From Mytilus californianus (lineage: Eukaryota > Mollusca > Bivalvia > Mytilida > Mytilidae), in assembly GCF_021869535.1 (NCBI RefSeq), contig NW_026262582.1:56680851-56744850 (forward strand): a stretch of 64,000 bases of DNA, read 5' to 3'. Positions 24,958 to 37,429 of this stretch are shown one piece after another (the first letter of the stretch is position 1; every line of letters begins with the position of its first letter). The position numbers were made by a program, and so were the translations under genes. The notes beneath the pieces are model-generated. The model made no database searches, had not been told where the DNA came from, and saw nothing but the letters and a program-made list of their open reading frames with translations.

Positions 24958-27900
24958 GTAAGTAGTTGTGATGACTACTGGCAAGGAGAGCACTGTTCTA
25001 CCTATCGTAAGTAGTTGTGATGACTGCTGGCAAGGAGAACAATGTTTTATCTATCGTAAGTAGTTGTGATGGCTGTTGGAAAGGAGAACACTGTTCTATC
25101 TATCGTAAGTAGTTGTGATGACTGCTGGCAAGGAGAACAATGTTGTATCTATCGTAAGTAGTTGTGATGGCTGCTAGGAAGGAGGACGATTTTCTATCTA
25201 TCGTAAGTAGTTGTGGTGGCTGCTGGCAAGGGGAACGAGGTTCTATCTATCGTAAGTAGTTGTGATGGCTGCTGGCATGGAGAACACTGTTCTATCTACC
25301 GTAAGATGTTGTTGTGACTGCTGGCAAGGAGAACGATTTTTAATCAATCGTAATTAGTTCTGATGGCTGTTGGCATAGAGAACATTGTTATATCTATCAT
25401 AAGTAATTGTGATGACTGTTAGCAAGGAGAACACTGTTATATCTATCATAAGTAATTGTGATGACTGTTAGCAAGTAGAACACTGTTCTATCTATCGTAA
25501 GTAGTCGTGATGGCTGCTGGCAAGGAGAATACTGTTCTATCTGTCGTAAGTAGCTGTGAAGGCTGCTGGCAAGGAGAATACTGTTCTATCTATCGTAAGT
25601 AGCTGTGATAGCTGGTGGCAAGGAGAATACTGTTCTATCTATCGTAAGTAGTTGTGATGGCTGCTGGCAAGGAGAATACTGTCTTTTCTATCGTAAGTAG
25701 CTGTGATGGCTGCTGGCAAGGAGAGTACTGTTCTACCTATCGTAAGTAGCTGTGATGGCTGCTGGCAAGGAGATCACTGTTCTATCTATCGTAAGTATCT
25801 GTGTTGGCTGGTGGCACGAGGAATACTCTTCTATCTGTCGTTAGTTGTTATGATGACTGTTAGCAAGGATAATACTGTTCTGTCTATCATAAGTAATTGT
25901 GATGACTGTTAGCAAGTAGAACACTGTTCTATCTATCGTAAGTAGTCGTGATGGCTGCTGGCAAGGATAATACTATTCTATCTATCGTAAGTACCTGTGA
26001 TGGCTGTTGACAAAGAGAATACTGTTCTATCTATCGTAAGTAGCTGTGATGGCTGCTGGCAAGGAGAATACTGTCCTTTCTATCGTAAGTAGCTGTGATG
26101 GCTGCTGGCAAGGAGAGTACTGTTCTACCTATCGTAAGTAGCTGTGATGGCTGCTGGCAAGGAGATCACTGTTCTATCTATCGTAAGTATCTGTGATGGC
26201 TGCTGCCAAGGAGAATAATGTTCTATCTATCGGAAGTAATTGTGTGCCTGCTGGCACGGAGAATACTGTTTTATCTATCGTTAATTGTTGTGATGGTTGT
26301 TGGCAAGAAGAATACTGTTCTATCTATCGTAAGTTGTTCTGATTGCTGTTGGCAAGGAGAACACTGTTCTATCTATCGTAAGTAGCTATGATGGCTGCTG
26401 ACAAAGGGTATGATTTTCTATCAATTGTAAGTAGTTGTAATGTTGACAAGGAGAACACTGTTTTATCTATCGTAAGTAGCTGTGATGGCTGCTGGCAAGG
26501 ACCACGATTTTCAGTCAATCGTTATTAGTTGTGATAGCTGTTGGCACGGAGAACAATGTGTTATCTATCGTAGTAAGTAATTGTGATGACTGTTAGCAAG
26601 GAGAACACTGTTCTATCTATCGTAAGTAGCTGTGATAGCTGTTGGCAAGGGGCACGATTTTCAATCAATCGTAATTAGTTGTGATGGCTGTTGGCACAGA
26701 GAGCACTGTTCTATCTATCGTAAGTAATTGTGATGACTGTTAGCAAGGGGAACACTGTTCTATCTATCGTTAGTAGTTGTGATGGCTGTTGGCAAGGAGA
26801 ATACTGTTCTATCTGTCGTAAGTAGCTGTGAAGGCTGCTGGCAAGGAGAATACTGTTCTATCTATCGTAAGTAGCTGTGATAGCTAGTGGCAAGGAGAAA
26901 ACTGTTCTATCTATCGTAAGTAGCTGTGATGGCTGCTGGCAAGGAGAATACTGTCCTTTCTATCGTAAGTAGCTGTGATGGCTGCTGGCAAGGAGAGTAC
27001 TGTTCTACCTATCGTAAGTAGCTGTGATGGCTGCTGGCAAGGAGATCACTTTTCTATCAATCGTAAGTATCTGTGTTGGCTGGTGGCACGGGGAATACTC
27101 TTCTATCTGTCGTTAGTTGTTATGATGGCTGTTGGCAAGGAGAATACTGTTATACCTATCGTAAGTAGATGGATTCCTGTTAGCAGGGAGAAAACTGTTC
27201 TATCTATTGTTAGTTGTTGTGATGGTTGTTGGCAAGGAGAACACTGTTCTATCTATCGTTAGTTGTTGTGATGGTTGTTGGCAAGGATAATACTGTTCTG
27301 TCTATTGTTAGTTGTTGTGATGGTTGTTGGCAAGAAGAACACTGTTCTATCTATCGTTAGTTGTTATGATGGTTGTTGGCAAGGAGAATACTGGGTTTTC
27401 TATCGTTGGTTGTTGTGATGGTTGTTGGCAAGGATAACACTGGTCTATCTTTCATAAGTTGTTGTGATGGCTACTGACAAGGAGCACGATTTTCAATCAA
27501 TCGTAATTAGTTTTGATGGCTGTTGGCACGGCGAATACTGTTCTATCTATCGTTAGTAATTGTGATGAGTGTTAGCAAGGGGAACACTGTTCTATCTATC
27601 GTAAGTAGTTGTGATGGCTGTTGGCAAGGAGAATACTGTTCTATCGTCGTAAGTAGCTGTGATGGCTGCTGGCAAGGAGAATGCTGTTCTATCTATCTTA
27701 AGTAGCTGTGATGGCTGCTGCCAAGGAGAATAATGTTCTATCTATCGGAAGTAATTGTGTGCCTGCTGGCACGGAGAATACTGTTTTATCAATCGTTAAT
27801 TGTTCTGATGGTTGTTGGCAAGAAGAATACTGTTCTATCTATCGTAAGTTGTTCTGATTGCTGTTGGCAAGGAGAACACTGTTCTATCTATCGTAAGTAG

Positions 27901-28633
27901 CTATGATGGCTGCTGACAAAAAGTATGATTTTCTATCAATTGTAAGTAGTTGTAATGTTGACAAGGAGAACACTGTTTTATCTATCGTGAGTAGCTGTGA
28001 TGGCTGCTGGCAAGGACCACGCTTTTCAGTCAATCTTAATTAGTTGTGATAGCTGTTGGCACGGAGAACAATGTGTTATCTATCGTAATTAATTGTGATG
28101 ACTGTTAGCAAGGAGAACACTGTTCTATCTATCGTAAGTAGCTGTTATGGCTGTTGGCAAGGGGCACGATTTTCAATCAATCGTAATTAGTTGTGATGGC
28201 TGTTGGCACAGAGAGCACTGTTCTAACTATCGTAAGTAATTGTGATGACTGTTAGCAAGGGGAACACTGTTCTATCTATCGTTAGTAGTTGTGATGGCTG
28301 TTGGCAAGGAGAATACTGTTCTATCTGTCGTAAGTAGCTGTGAAGGCTGCTGGCAAGGAGAATACTGTTCTATCTATCGTAAGTAGCTGTGATAGCTGCT
28401 GGCAAGGAGAATACTGTTCTATCTGTCGTAAGTAGCTGTGATGGCTGCTGGCAAGGAGAATACTGTTCTATCTATCGTAAGTAGCTGTGATGGCTGATGG
28501 CAAGGGAAATACTGTTTTATCTATCGTATATAGCTGTGATGGCTGCTGCCAAGGAGATCATTGTTCTATCTATCGGAAGTAATTGTGTGCCTGCAGGCAC
28601 GGAGAATATCTATCTATCTGTCGTTAATTGCTG
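24909..28633 (+). repeat. 3.7-kb tandem array derived from the EGF exon end plus its splice donor (49-bp unit)
   Basis: Units follow TTGTGATGGCTGCTGGCAAG then GAGAACACTGTTCTATCTATC then GTAAGTAG. The first unit is the actual coding end of exon 3 and its donor. The period is 49 bp (units at 24916, 24965, 25014 and so on), giving roughly 75 diverged copies. Most retain GTAAGT, GTAAGTA or GTTAGT at the donor position. Blocks recur in order: the run with CTGCTGCCAAGGAGAATAATG appears near 26200 and 27713, and GGAGAGTACTGTTCTACC near 25720, 26110 and 26990, so larger segments were duplicated after the unit array formed. Because 49 is not divisible by three and GTAAGTAG supplies stops, ORFs crossing it are not proteins. 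Confidence 0.95.
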
Positions 28634-30589
28634 TTCAAGTACCAAGAAAATTCATGAAAAAATGACATTTATATCAATTTGAATGTGTAGTATATAGCAT
28701 TGTCTATACCGCATGAATCTCCTTTCTACTACGCGATGCCTTTTAAAGAATTATGTAAAAATATCAAAGAAATGATCTTTGTAAATTCACTGTTAAAATC
28801 AAGAACACAAGTTTATAGTAATGCTGTCTATTCTTATAAATTACCCCCCAGGGTGATTGGGGAATAGAAATATGGTCACCATTTGTCTTCCTCCGACCGA
28901 CAGTAATATCCTCGCCAAAGTGGCGCATCCGTTTGGCTGTGCGGGATGTACAAGTACACAGCAACGTCCAGTTAGAATGGGGACGTTACAATTTTGATGC
29001 CTTGCGTAAAGAGAGTGCCACGTTCTCTGCACGTTAAGAACCCTTGCAACATCTCTTTGAGGGGTCCGTAGGTGGCCTGCTGCAAGGCTAAATTTCTGTC
29101 CCTATCCAATATACCTTCATTTTCCCGTGGAAGTCCAAATTTCCCCGACCTTCATTCCCGTTTGAATGGTTTACACTAGTAGTTTTTGGGGCCCTTTATA
29201 GATTGCGGTTAGGTGTGAGCCAATGCTCCGTGTTGAAGGCCGTACCTTGACCTATAATGGTTTACTTTTATAAATTGTTACTTGGATGGAGAGTTGTCTC
29301 ATTGGCACTCATACCACATCTTCCTATATCTATGAAATATTTACCACTGGATATTAAGCAACCAACAACCAATCAATCTTATAGTTTAGATAATGAAATT
29401 CATAAGAAAAAAGATCTTCATACTTCCCATCATAATGCATCTATTACTAGTAAACGAAATACAACACCCCTTTTTTGAAGAAAATGTCTTTTTAATCAAA
29501 ATCAAAGGGATTATCATTCTCTTACATATACTTGAACGGTCTGTGATGTAATGACTGATCTATTTATAAGAACTAATTGAACGATTGATAGATCCTTGCT
29601 TAACGTCTAGTGGGAAATATTTCATGCATATTCAGGACGAGAAAAAGTTAAAAATTATAGTAATAGGTTTAGGTTCTAAAAAGAGATCTATCGGGAAGGA
29701 AGGAAGGCGGGGAAATCGGACTGCCACTGGTAGATGAGGGTATTTTGAAAAGAAGCAGAAGTTTTCCTTAACAACATAGAAGGGTCCTTTCACGTGCAGG
29801 GGGCGTGGCACTATACCTACACAAGGCATTGGATTAAAAGTTCCTATTTCAACCGATCGTCGCTCTTTAATATAGACATAAGGAGATGTGGTGTGACCGC
29901 CAATGAGACCAAAGGACGATTGTTGATTGGTTGTTGCTTGCATAACGTTCAGTTAAGCACATGGATTTTACTCTCAGATACGAGATGTCCATGTGACAAG
30001 TTTTCTTCCACGTCAACTCATGTGGTAGAGTAATTGAATGTATTCGTCCCGTTCTTCGTATTTAAATACTCGACAACAGAATTTCGTTGTGGAGAAATAT
30101 GATTCACGTTTCCGGCAAATCAAACATGTTATGTTACAGGTGATGACATGAATTAGCCCTTATGACTCAGCATGGTTGTGTAAATTCTGGGAACTCACAT
30201 TCACTACTGTTTAAAACCTTAAGTTATTTGATGAATAATGGTAACTTTGAAATATCTTATACTAGAATTATCAAAAGAAATCGAGTCGTAGATAGGGAGT
30301 TCTTGATATGTGACGGACGTAATGGATATTCGTTATGTGTAGATTATCAGGTTTCTTCACACTAATATCGTAAAATAGCAGCAGAGAGTCACAATGCGAA
30401 CCTTTTTGGCGAGTGAGCGTCGCGAACGAGCTAAAAGGCATTACATTGTGTCGAGTGGCTGATATTTTACGATATCTATACGCAGAAAACCCGATAATCT
30501 ATGTATCGTTCTATTTCAGAATCCGTTCTTTTTACTCTCACTTACGACAGTTTTACGCTTGACGAAAGTAAGCTTGATAACGTCTCCCC

Positions 30590-30715
30590 ACACATTGTGA
30601 CGTCGCCGATTACTTCTCCTAAAACATTGTGACGTCGTTGATTACTTCTCCTCAGTCATTATGACGTCGCTGATTACTTCTCTTCAGACCTTGTGACGTC
30701 GCTGATAATGTCTGG
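30590..30715. repeat. Four tandem ~37-bp units each with TGACGTCG
   Basis: The phrase TTGTGACGTCGCTGATTACT recurs with small changes at about 30596, 30635, 30660 and 30697. Each unit carries TGACGTCG, which matches the core of the CRE/ATF site family on both strands. This is a plausible cluster of bZIP factor sites deep in intron 3, but clustering could also be incidental to repeat expansion. Confidence 0.7.
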
Positions 30716-31836
30716 CCACGTCAAAAAGCCATGATACGAGAATCACGGAGTGACTGAGCAGGGTAATATAGGCGAAGGGATGCACGATAAGAAAACACTC
30801 TAAGTCTCATTCACATCTGAATTACACGATTTTCTGAAGGAATAAAGCAAACAGTCATTCTCTTTCGTAGAAATCATATCCTCATTCACTTCTTACGTAT
30901 AATGTCCATGGTGATGTATTTTGTGTGGTAATAAAATACAAAACAAATGCAATTCTAACTACGTTATTTAGACAGCTTCTCTTTGAGTGAAGGCTCATTT
31001 ATACTTTTGAAACTTTACCAGTGCATTCTTGATATAAATGACGGATACAAACCGTTTTGTCACATATTGGTTTGTATCAATAATCTAAAAAAACGCAGTT
31101 CCTTGTACGTTATATCCTGCAAGATTTTCAAAGAACCTTTATATCTTTTTGAAACACCAAGACTTGGTTTACGGCTACAAAACATCTATTTTTATCATGT
31201 TATAATTTTCGTTTATGACTTATCACTGAATGAGATGAATCAAAGGGTTTTTACTTCCGAGGGTGTTACTATTAACTAAGGAATGCTAACCTTTCGAAAT
31301 ACCTTAGAGTTCATCCAAAGGTTTTTAGTGCATTGTTTTTTGTTTTCGTCTTACTTTCTTTGATATTTTTCAATGTATGTAAAATAAAGAAATGTTTCAA
31401 CGTATGTTAGGCAACTTATTAATTCATCCCACACAGCTAAACGGACGTCCCACGATTGGAAAGTGTTAGTTAACTACAGGACGGGAGAAGTTCGAAGAAA
31501 AATTATATTTCTATACCTTTAGCATAAAATGAGTTTATTTAATAACAAATAAGACAGTCAGTATCACACAGTGCATACGTCTGAAAATAAAGGAATAAAA
31601 GGAATAAAGCTCTTTTTTTTGGGAGGGGGAAGTTCATCGGAGAATACACTGACATGTTTATTTAGAAAAAAATATTAATAATATCTTAAAGAAGAGAATA
31701 ATGGATTGCATTAAATGCTTGAGAGTGGAACAAACATTAATTATATGACACAAGTATGCCTGGCGACCCAAGTCTAGGGCAGTCATTTCTACATTTTCAG
31801 AAAGAAGGGCTCCTTAGTCAAATAAAATTGTTAACC

Positions 31837-32027
31837 CCTTACCATTTTGAAATAGTCCATCAACCCTTACCATTTTGAAATAGTCCATCAACCCTTACCA
31901 TTTTGAAATAGTCCATCAACCCTTACCATTTTGAAATGGTCCATCAGCCCTTACCATTTTGAAATGGTCCATCAGCCCTTACTATTTTGAAATAGTCCAT
32001 CAACCAATACCATTTTGAAATAGTTAA
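31837..32027. repeat. 28-bp tandem array, about seven copies
   Basis: The unit ACCATTTTGAAATAGTCCAT with CAACCCTT repeats about seven times, with C/T and A/G variants in the middle copies (AATGG, CAGCC). It is non-coding and intronic. Confidence 0.9.
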
Positions 32028-33092
32028 TTGGACGGGGTTTGAACTTGACACATATAACGCAGCATAGTAATACTAATGGTAGAACTTGAATTAAGTTTGA
32101 AATACGAAAAATGTAGTCTTTACAATATGTTAAGAGACAGTATTTCCCTTATTTTAATATGTAAATAACTGTTTTGTATAAAGTTCCTCTCTATACCTCT
32201 ATACCACGGTAATTGGAAAAAAATAAAGTAGGTTTGAAAATTACAGTCTGTATATAGTTCAATGTTTACTGAAGTTTTAAAAATAGTCAATAAATAGGTC
32301 AATGTTCATGTTAAATATATTAATGTTATTAAACAAACACGTTTATTTCACAAACCATATTAAGTAAGGCGAAGAACTGGTCTAGGAACTATTGATTTAC
32401 ATTAAACATATTCTTTGTCAATATTTCTGATTTTTAAAGTTCCTGAAGATCACAAATGCAATAATAAGTTTTTTTTTAAAATTACTTCCAGTAAAATAGA
32501 GTAATTTATTTACATACAAAACAGCAATATAAGACGGTGACGATGAAGTTAGGGTCCAAGTATTCTTTGGATAAAATCGTTTAAAATTACTACGTACTTA
32601 CTTGGTATTTGCAGGAATAAAAGATTTATATCTTACAGACATAAACTTCATTCATGTTAATGTACTTTTGAATGCAAATTTACCCAACAATAGAATACTC
32701 TGGAAATCTCTTACTTTTATACTTTTTACGTCTTAACATCAGTCCAACAATGTTAGAACAATGATGAAAAAAATCTAACCAAGTAAATGAGTTTATTGAT
32801 AATGAAAGATTGTCATACTAGTCCGTGTTTTATGCTTCTCAACTCAAATAATAAAAAGACCGAATAGTAAATTTAAATTGTTATATACTTTGATAATGAA
32901 GTTAAATAAAACTTTACAAATAATAAAACTTGTAGTTCCACACACTGCATCTGAATACAAGGACTATGCTAGTTTACCTTTCATAACTAGTTTGCTTCAT
33001 GTCGTTTTCAGTATTTTCTTAAATTTTCAGTCATTTCGAAGCAAACTTTACCACAATCCATCTTAGACTATTAAGTTACTAATATAAAATTT

Positions 33093-33098
33093 CCTATG
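33093..33098. other. Left target-site duplication CCTATG
   Basis: CCTATG directly precedes the Polinton terminus AGTAGTGT and is repeated directly after the opposite terminus at 50164-50169. Six-base duplications are characteristic of Polinton/Maverick integration. Confidence 0.9.
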
Positions 33099-33290
33099 AG
33101 TAGTGTCAAAAGGCCGATTCTGCACCATTTGCCATTTTAAGCACAAATTCAGCATAGGAACCCCAACCCCAAACATAAAATGCAAACGCAATACGTTTCA
33201 ATTAGCCTAAGGGTAAAAACAAGAACGTCTTTTAGTTTATCACAAAACCCAAACACCTTAGAAGGATGTAATCCTAGGGTAAATACAAAT
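33099..33290. repeat. Left terminal inverted repeat of the Polinton
   Basis: Compared with the reverse complement of the right end, the first 29 bases match closely (AGTAGTGT, AAAAGGCCGATTCT, CACCA). After a diverged stretch, similarity returns in CAATTAG, TAGGGTAAA and GGATGTAATCCTA. The TIRs are therefore old. A 60-bp unit (GAAGGATGTAATCCTAGGGT plus flanks) is tandemly duplicated at 33241-33300 and 33301-33360, so the left TIR and gene start contain extra copies. Confidence 0.85.
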
Positions 33291-34088
33291 ATGTCTTTTA
33301 CACAAAACCCAAACACCTTAGAAGGATGTAATCCTAGGGTAGATACAAATATGTCTTTTACACAAAACGTCCGAGATACCCCAGCCCCAAACACCTTAGA
33401 AGGAAGCATCCCCCAAATTGATATTGTTGATATAGATATGGATCAGTATGAAAAATTCTTTCTGGAAATGGAAGAAATGGAAGATAGTACCCCAACTCCC
33501 CAAAAGCAGCAGTGTTGTAGCAACCCCAAAATGGAAGATATGGACGAAAGGACCAAAATTTGTCAGCACTGTGGTACGGAGGTGCGCCAAAATATTGAGA
33601 ATGACACTGCCGAAGAACCAAAAACTTGCGGCGCTTCGCTGAAGAGGAAGAAGGGACAGTTTTGCAAGAGTAAACCGGGAAAAGATAGGCTCTGCTGGAG
33701 ACACAGCAAAAAACCACGCCAGCAGGAAGAGGAAGAGGATACCCCAGTCGGAGGGAAAATTGTGGTGAAAGCCACCATGAAAGAACTCCGAGAAATCGCG
33801 AAGAAGGAGGGTCTTAAGGGATATAGTAGGAAACCCAAGGGGGAATTGGTAAAGTTAATTGAGACCAATACCGCCCACAAATTTACTCGCGAAGAGGTCT
33901 TTTCCAAGAAGGAGCTGAGGACCATTGCCAAAAGACGGGGAATTACCAACTATTCCCGACTAGGGAGAGCTGACCTGACCGAACTGGTGAAGAAGGACAT
34001 CGAAAATGCACCCGTCGAAGAGGAAAAAAATCAAAATTGTCGACCGACGCAATGCATTGAAAGGTGTATTTGGCACAGTCACCATTGA
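33291..34088 (+). CDS. Zinc-motif plus double SAP-like protein at the left terminus
   Basis: The frame is open from 33180 (302 aa). I prefer ATG 33291 or 33351, since the first lies deep in the TIR and the same 60-bp unit carries both. After the unit-encoded N-terminus comes YEKFFLEMEEME, a CxxC pair (ICQHCG) and a cluster CGASLKRKKGQFC...LCWRHS. Two related ~35-residue helical repeats follow (MKELREIAKKEGLKGYSRKP and KELRTIAKRRGITNYSRLGR), typical of SAP/Rho-N-like DNA-binding folds. The N-terminal half is paralogous to the ORF at 39920. Its 3' end overlaps the polymerase start in another frame. A DNA-binding or packaging role is inferred. The frame is intact. Confidence 0.75.
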   Translation: MSFTQNPNTLEGCNPRVDTNMSFTQNVRDTPAPNTLEGSIPQIDIVDIDMDQYEKFFLEMEEMEDSTPTPQKQQCCSNPKMEDMDERTKICQHCGTEVRQNIENDTAEEPKTCGASLKRKKGQFCKSKPGKDRLCWRHSKKPRQQEEEEDTPVGGKIVVKATMKELREIAKKEGLKGYSRKPKGELVKLIETNTAHKFTREEVFSKKELRTIAKRRGITNYSRLGRADLTELVKKDIENAPVEEEKNQNCRPTQCIERCIWHSHH

Positions 34089-37000
34089 ACCACTCAAGCA
34101 GCATGATTTGGAGACGTTTTTCCAGGTAAGTCGCAACACCATCACCAGCACAATCGAAGATGCCCTCACCCAAAAGAAGGGGTTGAAGGTACAGCTAGTG
34201 GTGAGCTTGGAATTGGTCAAAACGAACCCCGCGACCGCAGAGAACCTTTACGCCACCCCCTACTTCAGATCATTGATGGTAACAATCACCGAATCAACTG
34301 ACCTGGACTTTGAGATTGCGGTCATGATAGCGAAGATCAAGGAGAGTATGGTAAACTGCATGCGTGTGGGTAGTGGATGGGTATTTTAATCACATCAAGA
34401 AACTTGAAATCCACCTGAACAAATTCAAGCCACTCGCCGGCAGCTCCTACATACCACTCCCATCGGAGCTTGCCAGGAGGAAAGCAATCATCAATGTACA
34501 AAACAGGGACAATCGCTGCTTTCAATGGGCAGTGTTGGCGGCCCTGCATGAAGACAAGGTGGATAAGAATCATGCTTACCGCCTGAAGCAATACAAAAAG
34601 TGAGAAAACGAGCTCAACTTTAACGACATTGAGTTCCCGGTTTCCCTCAAGGCGATCGACAAATTCGAAACCCGGAATGCAAACCTCAACATCAACGTCT
34701 TTGGCTTCGATGGTGTGAAGAAAGGTGAAGATGAAGAGGAGGATCTCCAACTATATCCCCTGAGAATATTGAAGAATACCGGCGCGCAACATGTAGACCT
34801 CCTGTTCCTGACCGGCACCGACAAACAGCACTTCTGCTGGATCAAGAGCATAACATGACTCTTGAGCTCACAAGTCACAGAGCATGGTCATGAGCTCTTC
34901 TTCTGCCGCAGGTGTCTGAGCCACTTTTCCAGACAGGACATCTTGGACGAGCATATGGAATACTGCGGTCAGAAGAAGGCGGTCAATCGAGATGCCGGAG
35001 GAAGGAACCTCCTTCGGCTTCCAAAGCCACAAACGTCAGATGAGGGTTCCATTCACCATCTACGCAGACTTTGAGTGCTTCACTGAAAAGATGAACACCT
35101 GCCAGCCTCATCCATCGAGAGCCTACACAAAGGCGTTCCAGCTACACCGACCATCAGGGTTCTGCTACCGTGTGAAATACTTCCACGGTGGCTACAAAGA
35201 TTCAGTCGTCTACTGTGGGGAGGATGCGGCCAAGCACTTTGTCGAATGCATGGAGAAGGAAGTCCGGGAAATCGGTAAAATCTATGGTAAAGAGCTTACG
35301 ATGGTGATGACCGACACCGACAAGGAGAGTTTTACAGCGAGCACACACTGTCACATTTGCGATGAGGCATTGAATGGGAATAAGGTTCGAGATCACGACC
35401 ACCTCACGGGTAAGTATCGCGGTGCAGCGCACAGTGAGTGCAACCTAGCATTCAAACTTCCCAACTTCGTTCCCATCGTGTTTCACAATCTCAGCAAGTA
35501 TGACGCCCATCTGTTTGTGAAGGAATTAGGATTTGGGGAAGGGAAGCTCAACTGCATCCCAAGCACGGACGAAACCTACATCAGCTTCTCAAAGAAGGTA
35601 GATAAGACCCTGGAGATGAGGTTCATCGACTCGTGTAGGTTTATGCCCAACTCCCTCGAAACCTTGGCGGGAAATCTTATGATGGGTGAGTTCAAGGCAA
35701 CACAGAAATGCTTCGGCGAACGCTCAGAACTGATGATCAGGAAGGGAGTGTACCCCTACGATTACATGGATGGGCCTACCAAGCTGGAGGAAACACAACT
35801 ACCACCCAAGGAGGAGTTCTTCAACAAACTCAACGGCACAGATATCAGTGACGATGACTATGAACACACCCAGCGGGTGTTCAAGGAATTCAGCTGCCAG
35901 ACGATGCGGGACTATCACAATCTCTACCTGGAAAGTGATGTAGCCATACTGGAGGATGTCTTCGAGAAGTTAAGGGATATCTGTATGGTAAACTATAAGC
36001 TCGATCCAGCACATTACTTCACAGCCCCCGGAATCGCTTACGACGCGGCGCTAAAATTCACTAGGGTCCGACTGGAACTCCTCTCAGATCCAGACATGCT
36101 GATGATGTTTGAGAATGCGACTAGGGGAGGCGTGGCTATGATCTCCCACCGATACGGAAAGGCCAACAATCAATACATGACCAACTACGATGCGGCACAA
36201 CCCATCAAGTACCTGGCCTACCTGGACGCCAACAACCTGTACGGCTGGGCCATGGCAGAACCCTTACCCACGGGAGATTTTGAATGGATGAAGCCGGAGG
36301 AGATCGACCAAATCCTAGACTACCCAGACGATCACGAGCATGGGGCTATGGTGGAATGTGACCTAGAGTATCCCAAAGAGCTCCACGATGATCCCATCGA
36401 CTACCCTCTGGCGCCGGAAAATGTGCAGATTGAGAAGGTGCACAAACTGACACCTCATCTGAACAAGCGCGTCAAGTACACCCTCCACCATCGAAACCTC
36501 AAGATGTACATGGCGCGGGGGATGAAGATCACCAAGGTCCATCGCATCATTGGATTCAGACAATCAGCATTTCTCAAACCATACATCGACAAAAACACCG
36601 GACTCAGGGCCGTGGCCAAGAACGATGCCGAAAAGGATTTCTTCAAGCTGATGAATAATTCAGTGTTTGGCAAAACCATGGAGAACATCTGCAAGAGGAT
36701 CGATGTCCGACTGGTCACCACGAGAAACAAGCACTGAAGCTTGTAGCTAAACCTAACTTTGATCGAAGTGTTGTGTTTCATGAGAACCTGGCAGCCGTCC
36801 ACATGAAGAGGACCAAGCTCAAGTTCGACAAACCCATCTACTTGGGGGCGTGCATCCTAGACATCTCAAAGATCCTGATGTACGACTTCCACTACGATTT
36901 CATGCGGAAGATGTACGGTGACAACGCACGCCTACTATTCACGGACACTGACAATTTAGCCTATGAGATCACAACAGCTGATTTCTACAAGGATATTACC

Positions 37001-37429
37001 CCCCACATCCAGGAGAAATTCGACACCTCAAACTACCCTGCCGGTCACTCCTCTGGAATTCAGATCGGTGTAAACAAGAAGGTGATCGGTATGTTCAAGG
37101 ATGAGTGTGGTGGGAAGAGTATGACTGAATTCGTGGGGCTTCGACCTAAGTTATACTCTTACAAGATGGATAATGGTGACACCACCAAGAGAGCAAAGGG
37201 GGTCAAGAGGAATGTGATTGAACGTAACATCACATTCGATGAGTATAAGAGATGTCTAGACACCCAACAAGAGATTTACAAATCGATGAATATTTTCCGC
37301 AGTCACCGCCATCAGATCTACACCCAGGAAATTAACAAAGTCGCTCTCTCGGCTAAAGATACCAAGCGACACATTCTCCCCGACGGAATTAGCACCCTAG
37401 CCCATGGACACTACAAAATAAATGGATAA
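34006..37429 (+). pseudogene. polB: Protein-primed family B DNA polymerase of the Polinton, broken
   Basis: It would replicate the element by protein priming. In order: an N-terminal domain at 34006-34600; a zinc-finger-like CRRCLSHF near 34905; exonuclease motif YADFECF near 35060; a Cys/His cluster RDHDHLTGKYRGAAH near 35390-35430; motif A DANNLYGWAM near 36224; motif B NNSVFGKTMEN near 36655; and motif C FTDTDN near 36940. Breaks seen: a frame change near 34370, TGA at 34601-34603, TGA at 34856-34858, a frame change near 34990 and another near 36725. Both TGA codons lie where a tryptophan codon would fit. Between breaks the frames are clean, the longest giving 581 residues. It ends at 37429, overlapping the protease start by 8 bp. 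Confidence 0.92.

Larger units (their letters stand above)
28634..33092. other. Intron 3, left part: dispersed repeats, no gene
   Basis: About 28840-29170 holds a GC-richer repeat block. A bivalve repeat end (TCATTGGCACTCATACCACA) lies at about 29290-29330 and a related element at 29760-29950. A palindromic MITE lies at 30366-30475 with ATATCGTAAAATA arms. TGACGTCG tandem repeats lie at 30590-30715 and a 28-bp tandem array at 31837-32027. The ORFs here have no recognisable similarity and I do not call them. Confidence 0.5.

Noticed and set aside
24909-28633. CRISPR array
   Set aside because: Units are contiguous tandem repeats without unique spacers, in a eukaryotic intron.
24156-28682. Several ORFs of 60-95 codons across the exon-derived array (for example 25703-25912, 26975-27262)
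   Set aside because: They arise because the 49-bp unit is open in one frame for a few copies; they lack the host frame and contain donor sites rather than conserved protein.
28764-29032. GC-richer ORFs near 28.8-29.0 kb as a host exon
   Set aside because: The block looks like a dispersed bivalve repeat with related sequence near 29.8 kb, and no matching splice phase was found.
33358-34220. Minus-strand ORFs opposite the zinc/SAP gene and polB
   Set aside because: They are antisense shadows of clearly coding plus-strand frames.
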